The notes beneath the pieces are model-generated. The model had not been told where the DNA came from. It did no database searches and worked only from the letters and a program-made list of their open reading frames with translations. Positions 11,744 to 19,989 of a stretch of DNA of 64,000 nt are shown here, one piece after another. The DNA is taken from positions 248,001 through 312,000 of the forward strand of contig NZ_WIAY01000003.1 in assembly GCF_009467805.1 (NCBI RefSeq). Reading direction: 5' to 3'. The stretch's first letter is position 1; each line of letters starts with the position of its first letter. Made by a program: the position numbers and the translations under genes. The DNA comes from Stenotrophomonas nematodicola (GTDB lineage: Bacteria; Pseudomonadota; Gammaproteobacteria; Xanthomonadales; Xanthomonadaceae).

Positions 11744-12928
11744 TCAGCCCGCCAGCGCCCGCTCCAGATCCACCTGCAGATCCCCCAGGTCTTCCACGCC
11801 CACGCTCAGGCGCACCAGGGCATCGCTGATGCCGAGCTGTTCGCGGCGTTCGACCGGGATCGAGGCATGGGTCATGACCGCCGGATGGTTGACCAGGCTT
11901 TCCACGCCACCCAGCGATTCGGCCAGGGTGAACAGCGTGGTGCGCTCGCAGAAGCGCTTGGCGGCCTCGTATCCGCCCTTGAGCACGATCGAGACGATGC
12001 CGCCGTAGCCGTTCATCTGGCGCGTGGCCAGTTCGTGCTGCGGGTGCGAGGTCAGGCCGGGGTAGATGACCTTCTCCACCGCCGGGTGCTTCTCCAGCCA
12101 CTGGGCCAGGGCCAGCGCATTGGCGCAGTGGGCCTTCATGCGCAGCGGCAGGGTTTTCAGGCCGCGCAGGGCCAGGAAGCTGTCGAACGGGCCCTGCACG
12201 CCCCCGATGGAGTTCTGCAGGAAGGCCATCTGCTCGGCCAGCTCGGGGTTGTCGCCGACCACGACCATTCCACCGACCATGTCCGAATGGCCGTTGAGGT
12301 ACTTGGTGGCCGAGTGCAGGACCAGGTCCGCGCCCAGTTCCAGCGGACGCTGCAGCATCGGCGAGGCGAAGGTGTTGTCCACCACCACGATCAGGCCGTG
12401 GCGCCTGGCGATGGCGGCCACCGCGGCGATGTCCACGATCTTCAGCATCGGGTTGGTCGGGGTCTCGATCCAGACCATCTTCGTCTGCGCGGTGATCGCC
12501 GCTTCGAAGGCAGCCAGGTCGGTCAGGTCGACGAAGCCGAACTGCAGCCCGGCGGTGCGGCGGCGCACGCGCTCGAACAGGCGGAAGGTGCCGCCGTAGA
12601 TGTCGTCCATCGCCACCACGTGGCTGCCGGCATCGAGCAGTTCCATCACGGTGGAGCTGGCCGCCATGCCCGAGGCGAAGGCGTAACCGCGGGTGCCGCC
12701 TTCCAGCGAGGCCACGCAGCGCTCATAGGCGAAGCGGGTGGGATTGTGCGTGCGCGAGTACTCGAACCCCTGGTGCTCACCCGGGCTGGACTGTGCATAG
12801 GTGGACGTCGCGTAGATCGGCGGCATCACCGCACCGGTGCTCGGGTCCGGCGACTGGCCGCCGTGGATGGCCAGGGTGGCCAGGGCGAGCGCGCGGGCGT
12901 CGTGCGCGGAGGAAGCGTGATCGGACAT
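11744..12928 (-). CDS. metB: Cystathionine gamma-synthase / gamma-lyase family enzyme
   Basis: A 394-residue Cys/Met-metabolism PLP enzyme. The PLP lysine is K209 in SATKYLNGHSD; the SRTHNPTR substrate-loop motif is near residue 58 and ETPTNP near 155. In xanthomonads this gene is called metB and marks one end of the LPS locus, which agrees with the adjacent operon. With a cystathionine beta-synthase immediately upstream on the same strand, it may work as gamma-lyase in reverse transsulfuration (homocysteine to cysteine) instead of, or as well as, gamma-synthase. Family members differ little in sequence, so direction is open. A GGGAAA ribosome site precedes the ATG. Confidence 0.88.
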   Translation of the reverse strand: MSDHASSAHDARALALATLAIHGGQSPDPSTGAVMPPIYATSTYAQSSPGEHQGFEYSRTHNPTRFAYERCVASLEGGTRGYAFASGMAASSTVMELLDAGSHVVAMDDIYGGTFRLFERVRRRTAGLQFGFVDLTDLAAFEAAITAQTKMVWIETPTNPMLKIVDIAAVAAIARRHGLIVVVDNTFASPMLQRPLELGADLVLHSATKYLNGHSDMVGGMVVVGDNPELAEQMAFLQNSIGGVQGPFDSFLALRGLKTLPLRMKAHCANALALAQWLEKHPAVEKVIYPGLTSHPQHELATRQMNGYGGIVSIVLKGGYEAAKRFCERTTLFTLAESLGGVESLVNHPAVMTHASIPVERREQLGISDALVRLSVGVEDLGDLQVDLERALAG

Positions 12929-12945
12929 GTTGTTTCCCAGCCAGA

Positions 12946-12964
12946 GGGGCCCCGGAGGGCCCCC
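12946..12964 (-). promoter_or_regulatory. GC-rich hairpin in the metB leader
   Basis: A GGGGCCC / GGGCCCC inverted repeat with a four-base loop lies 17-36 bases upstream of the metB start, overlapping the region where a leader RNA would fold. It is not followed by a T run on the minus strand. No SAM riboswitch core could be recognised around it. Function is unknown; it may modulate metB translation or mark the end of the cbs transcript. Confidence 0.35.
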
Positions 12965-13055
12965 GCAAAAGGAGCGGAAGTCTATCAGCGGCAGCTTAAT
13001 CAGCCATTGACGCGGATAAACGGGAGTTCAGAGCAGCGCGCGCGGCCTGCCGCGG

Positions 13056-14426
13056 TTACTGGACCCGCCGGCGCAGGTAGTTCAGCAGGTCGATGCGGGT
13101 GATCAGGCCCAGGAAGCTGGCACCGTCCATCACAATGGCCACCTGGCCGCGGTCGAATACCGGCAGCAACGCCTCGATCGGGGACTTCACGTCCAGCCGG
13201 TCCAGTTTGCTGACCATCGCGGTGGAGACCGGGTCGCGGAAGCGCGCTTCATCGCCGTACACATGCAGCAGCACGTCGCTTTCGTCGACGATGCCGACCA
13301 GCTGGTCGCCATCCATCACCGGGAGCTGGGACACGTCATACAGCTTCATGCGCTGGTAGGCGGTGGTGAGCAGGTCGTTGGGACCGATCACCACAGTGTC
13401 GCGCTGGCCGTACGGGCGCAGGATCAGGTCGCGGAGGTCGCCGTGCTGCGGGCGCTCCAGGAAGCCGTTGTCCAGCATCCAGTAGTCGTTGTACATCTTG
13501 GACAGGTACTTGTTGCCCGTGTCGCAGACCAGGACCAGCACCTTCTTCGGGGTGGTCTGGGCCTTGCAGTACTTGAGTGCGGCGGCCAGCAGGGTACCGG
13601 TGGAGGAGCCACCGAGGATGCCTTCCTTGCCCAGCAGCTCGCGCGCGGTGTGGAAGCTCTCGGCGTCGCTGATCGCATAGGCCGTGGTGACGCGGCTGAA
13701 ATCGGCGATGGAGGGCAGGAAATCTTCGCCGATGCCTTCCACCAGCCAACTGCCCGACTTGTCGTTGAGCACGCCATCATTGATGTACTCGGCCAGGATC
13801 GAGCCGACCGGATCGGCCAGCACCAGTTCGGTCTTCGGCGACAGCGTGGCGAAGGCGCGCGACAGGCCGGTCATGGTGCCCGAGCTGCCGCAGCCGAACA
13901 CGATCGCGTCCAGGTCCCCGCCCATCTGCTCGAGAATCTCCGGACCGGTGCCGAACTCATGCGCCGCCGGGTTGTCCGGATTGCCGAACTGGTTGATGAA
14001 GTAGGCGCCGGGGGTTTCCTCGGCCACGCGCTTGGCCATGTCCTGGTAGTACTCGGGGTGGCCCTTGGCCACGTCCGAACGGGTCAGGCGCACTTCGGCG
14101 CCCATCGCCTTGAGGTTGAAGATCTTCTCGCGGGACATCTTGTCCGGCACGACCAGGATCAGCTTGTAGCCCTTCTGCTGCGCCACCAGCGCCAGGCCCA
14201 GGCCGGTATTGCCGGCAGTGCCTTCCACCAGCGTCGCCCCGGGCTTGAGATCCCCGCGCTGCTCGGCCGCCTCGATCATCGACAGGCCGATGCGGTCCTT
14301 GATCGACCCTCCGGGATTGGCGCTTTCGAGCTTCAGGAACAGCTCGCAGACGCCGGTATCCAGGCGCTGGGCCTTGACGATCGGGGTCTGGCCAATGAGG
14401 TCGAGTACGGAGGAGTGGATTGCCAT
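13056..14426 (-). CDS. cbs: Cystathionine beta-synthase with C-terminal CBS-domain pair
   Basis: A 456-residue fold-II PLP enzyme condensing serine (or O-acetylserine) with homocysteine to cystathionine. The PLP lysine is K43 in NPGGSIKDR; the substrate loop EGTAGNTG and the phosphate-binding GCGSSGTMTG are present. Residues about 335-456 form two CBS modules (VSQLPVMDGDQLVGIVDESD and the final GLITRIDLLNYL), as in eukaryotic CBS; plain CysK/CysM lack them. Together with metB 127 bases downstream on the same strand it forms a transsulfuration pair. No strong Shine-Dalgarno sequence precedes the ATG. Confidence 0.92.
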   Translation of the reverse strand: MAIHSSVLDLIGQTPIVKAQRLDTGVCELFLKLESANPGGSIKDRIGLSMIEAAEQRGDLKPGATLVEGTAGNTGLGLALVAQQKGYKLILVVPDKMSREKIFNLKAMGAEVRLTRSDVAKGHPEYYQDMAKRVAEETPGAYFINQFGNPDNPAAHEFGTGPEILEQMGGDLDAIVFGCGSSGTMTGLSRAFATLSPKTELVLADPVGSILAEYINDGVLNDKSGSWLVEGIGEDFLPSIADFSRVTTAYAISDAESFHTARELLGKEGILGGSSTGTLLAAALKYCKAQTTPKKVLVLVCDTGNKYLSKMYNDYWMLDNGFLERPQHGDLRDLILRPYGQRDTVVIGPNDLLTTAYQRMKLYDVSQLPVMDGDQLVGIVDESDVLLHVYGDEARFRDPVSTAMVSKLDRLDVKSPIEALLPVFDRGQVAIVMDGASFLGLITRIDLLNYLRRRVQ

Positions 14427-14630
14427 CGGGTCACATCGATTCGCGCCGCAGAGCGGCCGGACCGGTGATTATCCGACGGTTGACGCCGAATGTCAGGTTG
14501 GCGGGCGCGATAGGCGTCGAACCGCCAGATTCATCGGGGCCGGCCGGGCGAGCGCATCGGCAGCGGCAGGAGCGACGCGGACGGCACCCGTCGACGAGGT
14601 GACAGGTACCGCCCGCGGCGGTGGGGTGCC

Positions 14631-14658
14631 GGGTGCCGACCGCCTTGGGCCGGCACCC
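14631..14658. repeat. REP-like palindrome upstream of cbs
   Basis: GGGTGCCG and CGGCACCC are exact inverted repeats with a 12-base loop, eight bases from the stop codon of the small gene at 14667-14885. The arm sequence resembles the other intergenic palindromes in this window. It could act as a terminator-like 3' end on either strand, but there is no T run. Confidence 0.45.
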
Positions 14659-14666
14659 GAATAGCG

Positions 14667-14885
14667 TCAATGCGTGGGGGAGTCGTACATCCGTTCCAGC
14701 TTCTGCTTGGTCAGCAGCTTCTCACGCTTCATCTGGCCCAGGGTGAGATGGTCTATCGGAAGCACGCCCAGCTCGGCATCCATGCACTTCTTGTTCAACT
14801 TCTGGTGCCGTTCGTAAAGCGCCTTGAATTCCGGATCACGCTTGCGACGTGCATCGATCTCGCTCTGGGGCTGACCTTCAAACAT
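14667..14885 (-). CDS. DUF465 (YdcH-like) small protein
   Basis: A 72-residue, highly charged, helical protein. It has the family pattern of a central R-D-P-E-F-K-A-L...H-x-L-N-K segment followed by LTLGQMKREKLLTKQKLE near the C-terminus. It is probably cytoplasmic. The start at 14885 has a near-perfect AGGAGG seven bases upstream; a longer in-frame extension has no ribosome site. Family function is unknown. Confidence 0.82.
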   Translation of the reverse strand: MFEGQPQSEIDARRKRDPEFKALYERHQKLNKKCMDAELGVLPIDHLTLGQMKREKLLTKQKLERMYDSPTH

Positions 14886-14918
14886 GATGAACCTCCTATC
14901 GCTTCTTGCTGAAACAAG

Positions 14919-14947
14919 AACGCCCCGGCCTTGCGGCACGGGGCGTT
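14919..14947. terminator. Terminator-like hairpin between OmpA-like and DUF465 genes
   Basis: Perfect 9-bp stem AACGCCCCG / CGGGGCGTT with an 11-base loop. Only weak T-rich tails follow on either strand (CTTGTTT on minus, GCTTT on plus). It may end the minus-strand transcript of the OmpA-like operon or sit in the leader of the DUF465 gene as an attenuator. Confidence 0.5.
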
Positions 14948-15145
14948 GCTTTGGGGGCGGAGCACGCGGCGCGGCGGGCGTCCTCGACACAGCCTGCGTC
15001 CAACCCATGCGGGGCGACAAACGGCTGTGATTCGCGACGCTGACGCATTACCGGCCCTCCAATCGTCCGGGCCGCGGAGGCGTCCCGGACAATTGACCCT
15101 ACGCTTGCTTGGGAGGCGGTTCAAGCGTTTCAGAAGATATTTTCG

Positions 15146-15163
15146 ACCCCACCAAGGTGGGGT
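15146..15163 (-). terminator. Hairpin downstream of the OmpA-like gene
   Basis: An ACCCCACC / GGTGGGGT inverted repeat lies 67 bases beyond the stop codon of the OmpA-like gene on the minus strand. It is stable but followed by CGAAAATA, not a T run, so termination is uncertain. Confidence 0.35.
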
Positions 15164-15229
15164 TCAGCCTGAACGCGCAGGACAACGAAAATTCAACAAA
15201 AACAGCAACCTGCCGATACCCGGCCGGCA

Positions 15230-16114
15230 TCAGGGCGCGATGATCACCTCGGCCGACCGGGCCTTGGTGGCCGGCGCCTTCTTGCCAGTGGCCTGCAACC
15301 GGCTGGCGCTGACGCCGGCGGCCACCAGGGCATCGCGCAGGGCGTCCGCGCGCTGCTGGCCGACCCCGGCCGCGGCATCGTAGGCCTCGATCCGCACCCG
15401 CCCCTTCCTGCCGATGTTCAGGTACTCGGCCAGGGCCTTGGCCTGCCCCTTGGCCCCGCTGGACAGGGCGCCCTTGCCGGCGGCGAAGGCATCGCCATTG
15501 AAGGTGAACACCTCCCCGCGGGTATCGAACTTGGAGCCGGGAAGCTTCTGGCCGGACACCAGTTCAGCCTCTTCCCGGGCCAGCTTGGCCGCGCTCTGCT
15601 GGGCCGCGCTGAGACGGGCGGTCTGCTTGCCGGCGACGCTGGTCAGCGCGGTCTCGGCATCCTGGCGGGCCAGCGCCTCGGTTTCGGCCGCGATCCGCAG
15701 GCGCTCGCTTTCCTCGGCCTGGATCTGGGCCTGCACGCGCAGGCGCTCGGCCTCCTGGCGGGCACGTACCGCATCGCGGCGGCTGGCCTCGATCAGCAGT
15801 TCGCTGCGGGTACGCTCCAGGCGATCCACCTCACGCTGGGCCAGGGCGGCACGCACGCTGGACTCGGCAATCTCGACCCGGCGTTCGGCCAGATAACGGG
15901 CCTGGTCGACGTCGCGGCGCTTGGCCTTGGCCAGGTCGGCCACGGCCTGCTGGGCCTGCAGGCGCTGGAACGCGGCCAGTTCGGCCGTGTCGGGATTGGC
16001 CTGGATCGTCAGCAGGCGCTGATTGAGCTGGGCCACGGCCGGGTCTTCGGCGGCCAGGCTCGTGAACGGCAGGGACAGGCTCAGGGCCAGCAGCAGCATG
16101 CGGGTGTGCTTCAC
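15230..16114 (-). CDS. OmpA-like protein with N-terminal coiled coil
   Basis: A 294-residue exported protein. The signal peptide ends near LAAED (about residue 22). Residues about 25-185 are an Ala/Arg/Glu/Gln-rich helical region predicted to be a long coiled coil. Residues about 195-294 are a divergent OmpA-type peptidoglycan-binding domain (FNGDAFAAGKGAL, then QQRADALRDALVAAGV). The start is GTG at 16114: a GGAG lies about 12 bases upstream and the codon overlaps the stop of the DUF4398 gene as GTGA. Probably periplasmic, tethered to peptidoglycan. Confidence 0.72.
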   Translation of the reverse strand: MKHTRMLLLALSLSLPFTSLAAEDPAVAQLNQRLLTIQANPDTAELAAFQRLQAQQAVADLAKAKRRDVDQARYLAERRVEIAESSVRAALAQREVDRLERTRSELLIEASRRDAVRARQEAERLRVQAQIQAEESERLRIAAETEALARQDAETALTSVAGKQTARLSAAQQSAAKLAREEAELVSGQKLPGSKFDTRGEVFTFNGDAFAAGKGALSSGAKGQAKALAEYLNIGRKGRVRIEAYDAAAGVGQQRADALRDALVAAGVSASRLQATGKKAPATKARSAEVIIAP

Positions 16115-16497
16115 GGGCGGTCTTCTCCGGTGGCGAGCTGGCGCTGCAGCTGGGCCACCTCGTTGCGCCGCAGTTGCAGCTGCGCGGTGGCGGTGGCTTC
16201 TTCGCTGCGGGCCCGGGCCAGGTCGGCATCGACCGTGGCCCGCAGCGCCAGCGCCGGGGCGTTCTTGCGCTCGCGGCGATCGCCGGCGGCGCGCTGGGCC
16301 TGTTCCAGCCCCTGGCGCGCGACGGCGATCAGATCCGGTGCGTACTGGTCGGCATCGGCCTGGGTGGCCTTGTCCACGGCCTGACGGGCCTGCGCCAGCT
16401 CCAGGGCCGCTTCCTGCGCCGTGGCGGTGCCGGCAAGCGCTAATGCGCACACCATCACATACAGAGGGTGTCGTATTTGTGCGAAGCTAGTTTTCAT
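16111..16497 (-). CDS. DUF4398-like exported helical protein
   Basis: A 128-residue protein with a signal peptide (ALALAGTATAQE). The mature part is an Ala/Gln/Arg-rich helix with repeated A-R-Q/A-R-S patterns, ending QLQRQLATGE. It matches the general form of DUF4398 proteins that accompany OmpA-domain partners. It overlaps the downstream OmpA-like gene by four bases, so the two are coupled. It is divergent from pilU, with 98 bases between. Confidence 0.65.
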   Translation of the reverse strand: MKTSFAQIRHPLYVMVCALALAGTATAQEAALELAQARQAVDKATQADADQYAPDLIAVARQGLEQAQRAAGDRRERKNAPALALRATVDADLARARSEEATATAQLQLRRNEVAQLQRQLATGEDRP

Positions 16498-16595
16498 TGG
16501 GGTGCCGTCGCCGGGTTGTCTGTGCGCGGCCATTGTCGGAAGCCTGCGGCGTGCTTGCAACGGTACGCCGCTGATTTGTTGGGGAAACATTGCGC

Positions 16596-17726
16596 ATGGA
16601 TATCGGCTACTTCCTGAAGCTGATGACCGAAAAGAACGCTTCGGACATGTTCTTGACCACCGGAGCCCCGGTGTACATCAAGATCGAGGGCAAGCTGTAC
16701 CCGCTGGGGAACACCGGCCTGCCGCCCGGCATGGTCAAGAAAATCGCCTACTCGCTGATGGACGAGGGCCAGGCACCGCAGTTCGAGCGCGAGCTGGAGC
16801 TCAACATGGCCATCGCCCTGCCGGACGCGGGGCGCTTCCGCGTGAACGTGTTCAAGCAGCGCGGCGAAGTGGGCATGGTGATCCGCGCCATCCGCAGCAA
16901 GATCCCCAGCATCGAGGAGCTCAACCTCCCGCAGGTGCTCAAGGACGTCATCATGACCCCGCGCGGGCTGGTGCTGGTGGTCGGCTCGACCGGTTCGGGC
17001 AAGTCGACCTCGCTGGCCTCGATGATCGACCACCGCAACAGCACCACGACCGGGCACATCCTCACCATCGAGGACCCGATCGAGTACCTGCACAAGCACA
17101 AGATGTCCATCGTCAACCAGCGCGAGGTCGGCCTGGACACCCACGCCTTCCACAATGCGCTGAAGAACGCGATGCGCGAGGCGCCGGACGTGATCCTGAT
17201 CGGCGAGATCCTGGATGCGGAGACGATGGAGGCGGCGATCGCCTTCGCCGAGACCGGGCACCTGTGCCTGGCCACCCTGCACTCCAACAACGCCGACCAG
17301 ACCATCGAGCGCATCCTCAACTTCTTCCCGGAGAGCGCACATCGCAACGTGCTGATGAACCTCTCCCTCAACCTGCGCGCAGTGGTCTCCCAGCGGCTGG
17401 TCAAGGGCAAGGACGGACGCCGTCTGCCGGCCACCGAAGTGCTGATCAACACCCCGATGATCCGCGACCTGCTGCGCCGCGGCCAGGTGCACGAGATCAA
17501 GGCGGCGATGGAAGCCTCGCTGGAGGAAGGCATGGAGAGTTTCGACCAGTGCCTGTTCCGGATGGCCAAGTCGGGGATCATCGAGCAGGAGGAAGCGCTG
17601 CGCGCGGCCGACTCGCGCGATGGCCTGGCGCTGAAGTTCCGCCTGTCCGAAGGCGGCAGCGGCGAGCACGACCCCTACGCCGATTATTCGGCCGCCACCC
17701 CGGCCGCGATCACGCACGGGTTCTGA
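16596..17726 (+). CDS. pilU: Type IV pilus retraction ATPase PilU
   Basis: A 376-residue secretion-type ATPase that assists PilT in depolymerising type IV pili for twitching motility. Walker A is GSTGSGKST (130-138); the Asp box TIEDPIEYLH and the His box ATLHSNNADQ follow. Length and the ILNFFPES segment fit PilU better than PilT. The Walker B region reads ILIGEILD, where most PilT/PilU proteins as I know them have GE-x-RD, so an arginine is replaced by leucine. The ATG at 16596 follows a GGGGAAA ribosome site. pilT is not next to it in this window. Confidence 0.9.
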   Translation: MDIGYFLKLMTEKNASDMFLTTGAPVYIKIEGKLYPLGNTGLPPGMVKKIAYSLMDEGQAPQFERELELNMAIALPDAGRFRVNVFKQRGEVGMVIRAIRSKIPSIEELNLPQVLKDVIMTPRGLVLVVGSTGSGKSTSLASMIDHRNSTTTGHILTIEDPIEYLHKHKMSIVNQREVGLDTHAFHNALKNAMREAPDVILIGEILDAETMEAAIAFAETGHLCLATLHSNNADQTIERILNFFPESAHRNVLMNLSLNLRAVVSQRLVKGKDGRRLPATEVLINTPMIRDLLRRGQVHEIKAAMEASLEEGMESFDQCLFRMAKSGIIEQEEALRAADSRDGLALKFRLSEGGSGEHDPYADYSAATPAAITHGF

Positions 17727-17735
17727 TCCGGCGCC

Positions 17736-17764
17736 GGTGGGTACCGACCGTTGGTCGGTACGCC
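17736..17764. repeat. REP-like palindrome, copy 1 of the GTGGGTRCCGACC type
   Basis: GTACCGACC and GGTCGGTAC form a perfect 9-bp stem with a GTT loop, preceded by CCGGTGG. The same layout recurs at 39532-39560. It lies between the convergent pilU and maiA genes and may serve as a bidirectional 3'-end structure. Confidence 0.7.
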
Positions 17765-17768
17765 TTCG

Positions 17769-18425
17769 TCAGGCCGACGCGTCGGCCTGGCTTTCCGGCT
17801 TGGCCGCCGCGAACGCCGGCAGGGCCAGGCACGCCGCATCGATGCGGACCAGGGTTGGGTACGGCTCCAGGTCCAGCTTGAAGCGGCGCGCGTTGTACAT
17901 CTGCGGTACCAGGCAGCAGTCGGCCAGGGTCGGGATGTCGCCGTGGCAGAACCGGCCGGTATCGACCGATTCGACCAGCATCCGCTCCATCGCGTCGAAC
18001 CCCACCCGGATCCAGTGCCGGGTCCAGTCGTCGCGCTCGGGCTGCGGCACGCTCCAGGTATCGCTGAAGAACTGCATCACCCGCAGATTGTTGAGCGGAT
18101 GGATGTCGCAGGCCACCAGCTGGGCCAACGCCCGCACACGCGCCCGTCCTTCAGCGTCGTCGGGCAGCAGCGCCGGGTCCGGGAACACCTCGTCGAGGTA
18201 CTCCAGGATCGCCATCGACTGCTGCAGCACGCGTTCGCCATGCCGCAGGGTCGGTACCAGCTCCTGCGGATTGAGCGCGGCATAGGCGGCGGTGTGCTGC
18301 TGTCCGCCGTCGCGCACCAGATGCACCGGCGTGATCTGGTGCGGCAGGCCCTTCAGGTTCAGGCCGATGCGCACGCGGTAGGCCGCGCTGGAGCGCCAGT
18401 AGCTGTACAGCTCGATGCGGTCCAT
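17769..18425 (-). CDS. maiA: Maleylacetoacetate isomerase
   Basis: A 218-residue zeta-class GST-like enzyme converting 4-maleylacetoacetate to 4-fumarylacetoacetate, the penultimate step of tyrosine/homogentisate breakdown, with glutathione as cofactor. The class signature SSAAYRVRI (12-20) is present, with the thioredoxin-fold NPQELVPTL and QSMAILEYL, and the helical domain from about 90. It lies 20 bases downstream of fahA on the same strand, and the product of MaiA is the substrate of FahA. Confidence 0.93.
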   Translation of the reverse strand: MDRIELYSYWRSSAAYRVRIGLNLKGLPHQITPVHLVRDGGQQHTAAYAALNPQELVPTLRHGERVLQQSMAILEYLDEVFPDPALLPDDAEGRARVRALAQLVACDIHPLNNLRVMQFFSDTWSVPQPERDDWTRHWIRVGFDAMERMLVESVDTGRFCHGDIPTLADCCLVPQMYNARRFKLDLEPYPTLVRIDAACLALPAFAAAKPESQADASA

Positions 18426-18445
18426 GTGCGCTCCGTAACGTGCGT

Positions 18446-19435
18446 TCAGGGCTTGACTGCCTGTTCGATGCGCTGCTCGATCGCACCGAAGATGCTCTTG
18501 CCGGCGGCATCCAGCATTTCGATCCGGACCACGTCGCCGAAGGACATGAACGGCGTGCTCGGCTTGCCGTCGCGCAGGGTTTCAACGGTGCGCTGCTCGG
18601 CGAAGCACGAGGCGCCCTTGCTGGTGTCTTCGTTGGCGATGGTGCCCGAGCCGACGATCGCGCCGGCGCCCAGCGGGCGGGTCTTGGCCGCATGGGCAAC
18701 CAGCTGGGCGAAGTTGAACTGCATGTCCACCCCCGCTTCCGGCGCGCCGAACCAGACACCATTGATATGCGTGACCAGCGGCAGGTGCACCTTGCTGTCC
18801 TGCCAGGCCTCGCCCAGCTCGTCAGGGGTGACGAACACCGGCGACAGCGCCGAGCGCGGCTTGGACTGCAGGAAGCCGAAGCCCTTGGCCAGCTCGCCCG
18901 GGATCAGGTTGCGCAGGGAGACGTCGTTGACCAGGCCCACCAGCTGGATGTGGCCGGCGGCCTGCTCGGGAGTGACTGCCATCGGCACGTCGTCGGTGAT
19001 CACCACGATCTCCGCTTCCAGGTCGATCCCATAGTCCTCGCTGACCACCTTGACCGCATCGCGCGGGCCGTAGAAGCCGGCGCTGGTGGCCTGGTACATC
19101 AGCGGATCGGTGTAGAAGCTCTCCGGCACCTCGGCACCACGGGCGCGACGGACGCGCTCGACGTGCGGCAGGTAGGCGCTGCCGTCGACAAATTCATAGG
19201 CCCGCGGCAACGGTGCGGCCAGCGCCTGCATGTCGATGTCGAACACCCCGTCGGCGCTGCCGTCGTTGAGCGACTCATACAGCGCGTTCAAGCGCGGCGC
19301 CACGTGGCTCCAGTCTTCCAGGGCCTGCTGCAGCGTGCCGGCGATGCCGGTGGCGCGCACGCCGTGGGCGAGGTCGCGCGAGACGACGATCAGGGTGCCG
19401 TCGCGGCCGCCTTCCTTCAAAGAACCAAGCTTCAT
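18446..19435 (-). CDS. Fumarylacetoacetate hydrolase
   Basis: A 329-residue FAH-superfamily enzyme splitting fumarylacetoacetate to fumarate and acetoacetate, the last step of tyrosine catabolism. Metal-binding and catalytic blocks are seen: the acidic DLEAEIVVI segment, GLVNDVSLRN, and GSGTIANEDTSKGASC. The ATG at 19435 starts MKLGSLKEG, normal for this bacterial subfamily; an ATG twelve codons upstream is less likely. First gene of the fahA-maiA unit. hmgA and hppD are not in the window. Confidence 0.92.
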   Translation of the reverse strand: MKLGSLKEGGRDGTLIVVSRDLAHGVRATGIAGTLQQALEDWSHVAPRLNALYESLNDGSADGVFDIDMQALAAPLPRAYEFVDGSAYLPHVERVRRARGAEVPESFYTDPLMYQATSAGFYGPRDAVKVVSEDYGIDLEAEIVVITDDVPMAVTPEQAAGHIQLVGLVNDVSLRNLIPGELAKGFGFLQSKPRSALSPVFVTPDELGEAWQDSKVHLPLVTHINGVWFGAPEAGVDMQFNFAQLVAHAAKTRPLGAGAIVGSGTIANEDTSKGASCFAEQRTVETLRDGKPSTPFMSFGDVVRIEMLDAAGKSIFGAIEQRIEQAVKP

Positions 19436-19989
19436 GGGTGGGTATCCGGGATCGCTGAAAATAGGTTTCAAGTGTAATCAAATGCGCGGCGCAGCCAAGC
19501 TGCGTTGCGACAGAAATCCACCATAAACGATACCCCCCCGCCGTGCTGGCCGGGCCCGTGCGGCAACGGCCCTCCGTCCTGCGCGCCACGGCGCCACCCC
19601 GCGCTCAGGATCGGGGGGCCATGTCCTCCAGAGGCAGGCGCGCCCCGCGGCGATGGACGTGGGCCATGCGGCGCTCGTCGGCCTTTCCCTGCCCTTGGCC
19701 CATAACTGAACAGGTCGATTTGGTATGGATCTCAAACATCCGTTAGACTAGGCGGGTCTGCAGCGGCCGTCCGTTTCCCTTCGGGATCGCCGGCGATATG
19801 GATCAACGATCCGTCGCCCGCCCCCACTCCGACGCCATTCGTCATGCATTCCAGTCTGCGCACCGCGCCGGCTGCACCCAATTCTCGCAGCGCGGTTTAC
19901 GGGAACGCTCCGAGTCAGCCGATCTCAATGATCTGCCTCACGTCCGGCCATTCGGCCTGGCGTTACTTCGTTTTTGGAGCTTCCACCCG
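19436..19989. other. 554-bp divergent intergenic region fahA / rhlE
   Basis: Holds the promoters of both flanking genes. Near fahA there is an A+T-rich block (19455-19490) that could bind a tyrosine-pathway regulator, but no known operator is recognisable. The middle part (19500-19700) is G+C-rich with no credible ORF. The right part contains a plausible rhlE promoter at 19720-19749 and about 230 bases of leader. An in-frame ATG at 19798 gives an N-terminal extension without family resemblance. Confidence 0.5.
19720..19749 (+). promoter_or_regulatory. Candidate sigma-70 promoter of rhlE
   Basis: TTGGTA (19720-19725) and TAGACT (19744-19749) are separated by 18 bases. Transcription from it would start near 19756 and give a leader of about 230 nt before the rhlE ATG. 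Long leaders are common in cold-shock DEAD-box genes. Each box matches only four of six consensus positions. Confidence 0.4.

Larger units (their letters stand above)
14886..15229. other. 344-bp intergenic stretch with two hairpins
   Basis: No credible gene. On the minus strand it links the end of the OmpA-like gene to the DUF465 gene. It holds two strong inverted repeats, at 14919-14947 (AACGCCCCG / CGGGGCGTT) and 15146-15163 (ACCCCACC / GGTGGGGT), annotated separately. I see no tRNA cloverleaf and no long conserved block. Confidence 0.5.

Noticed and set aside
12929..13055. SAM riboswitch before metB
   Set aside because: Only a GC hairpin is seen; no SAM-riboswitch core blocks are recognisable.
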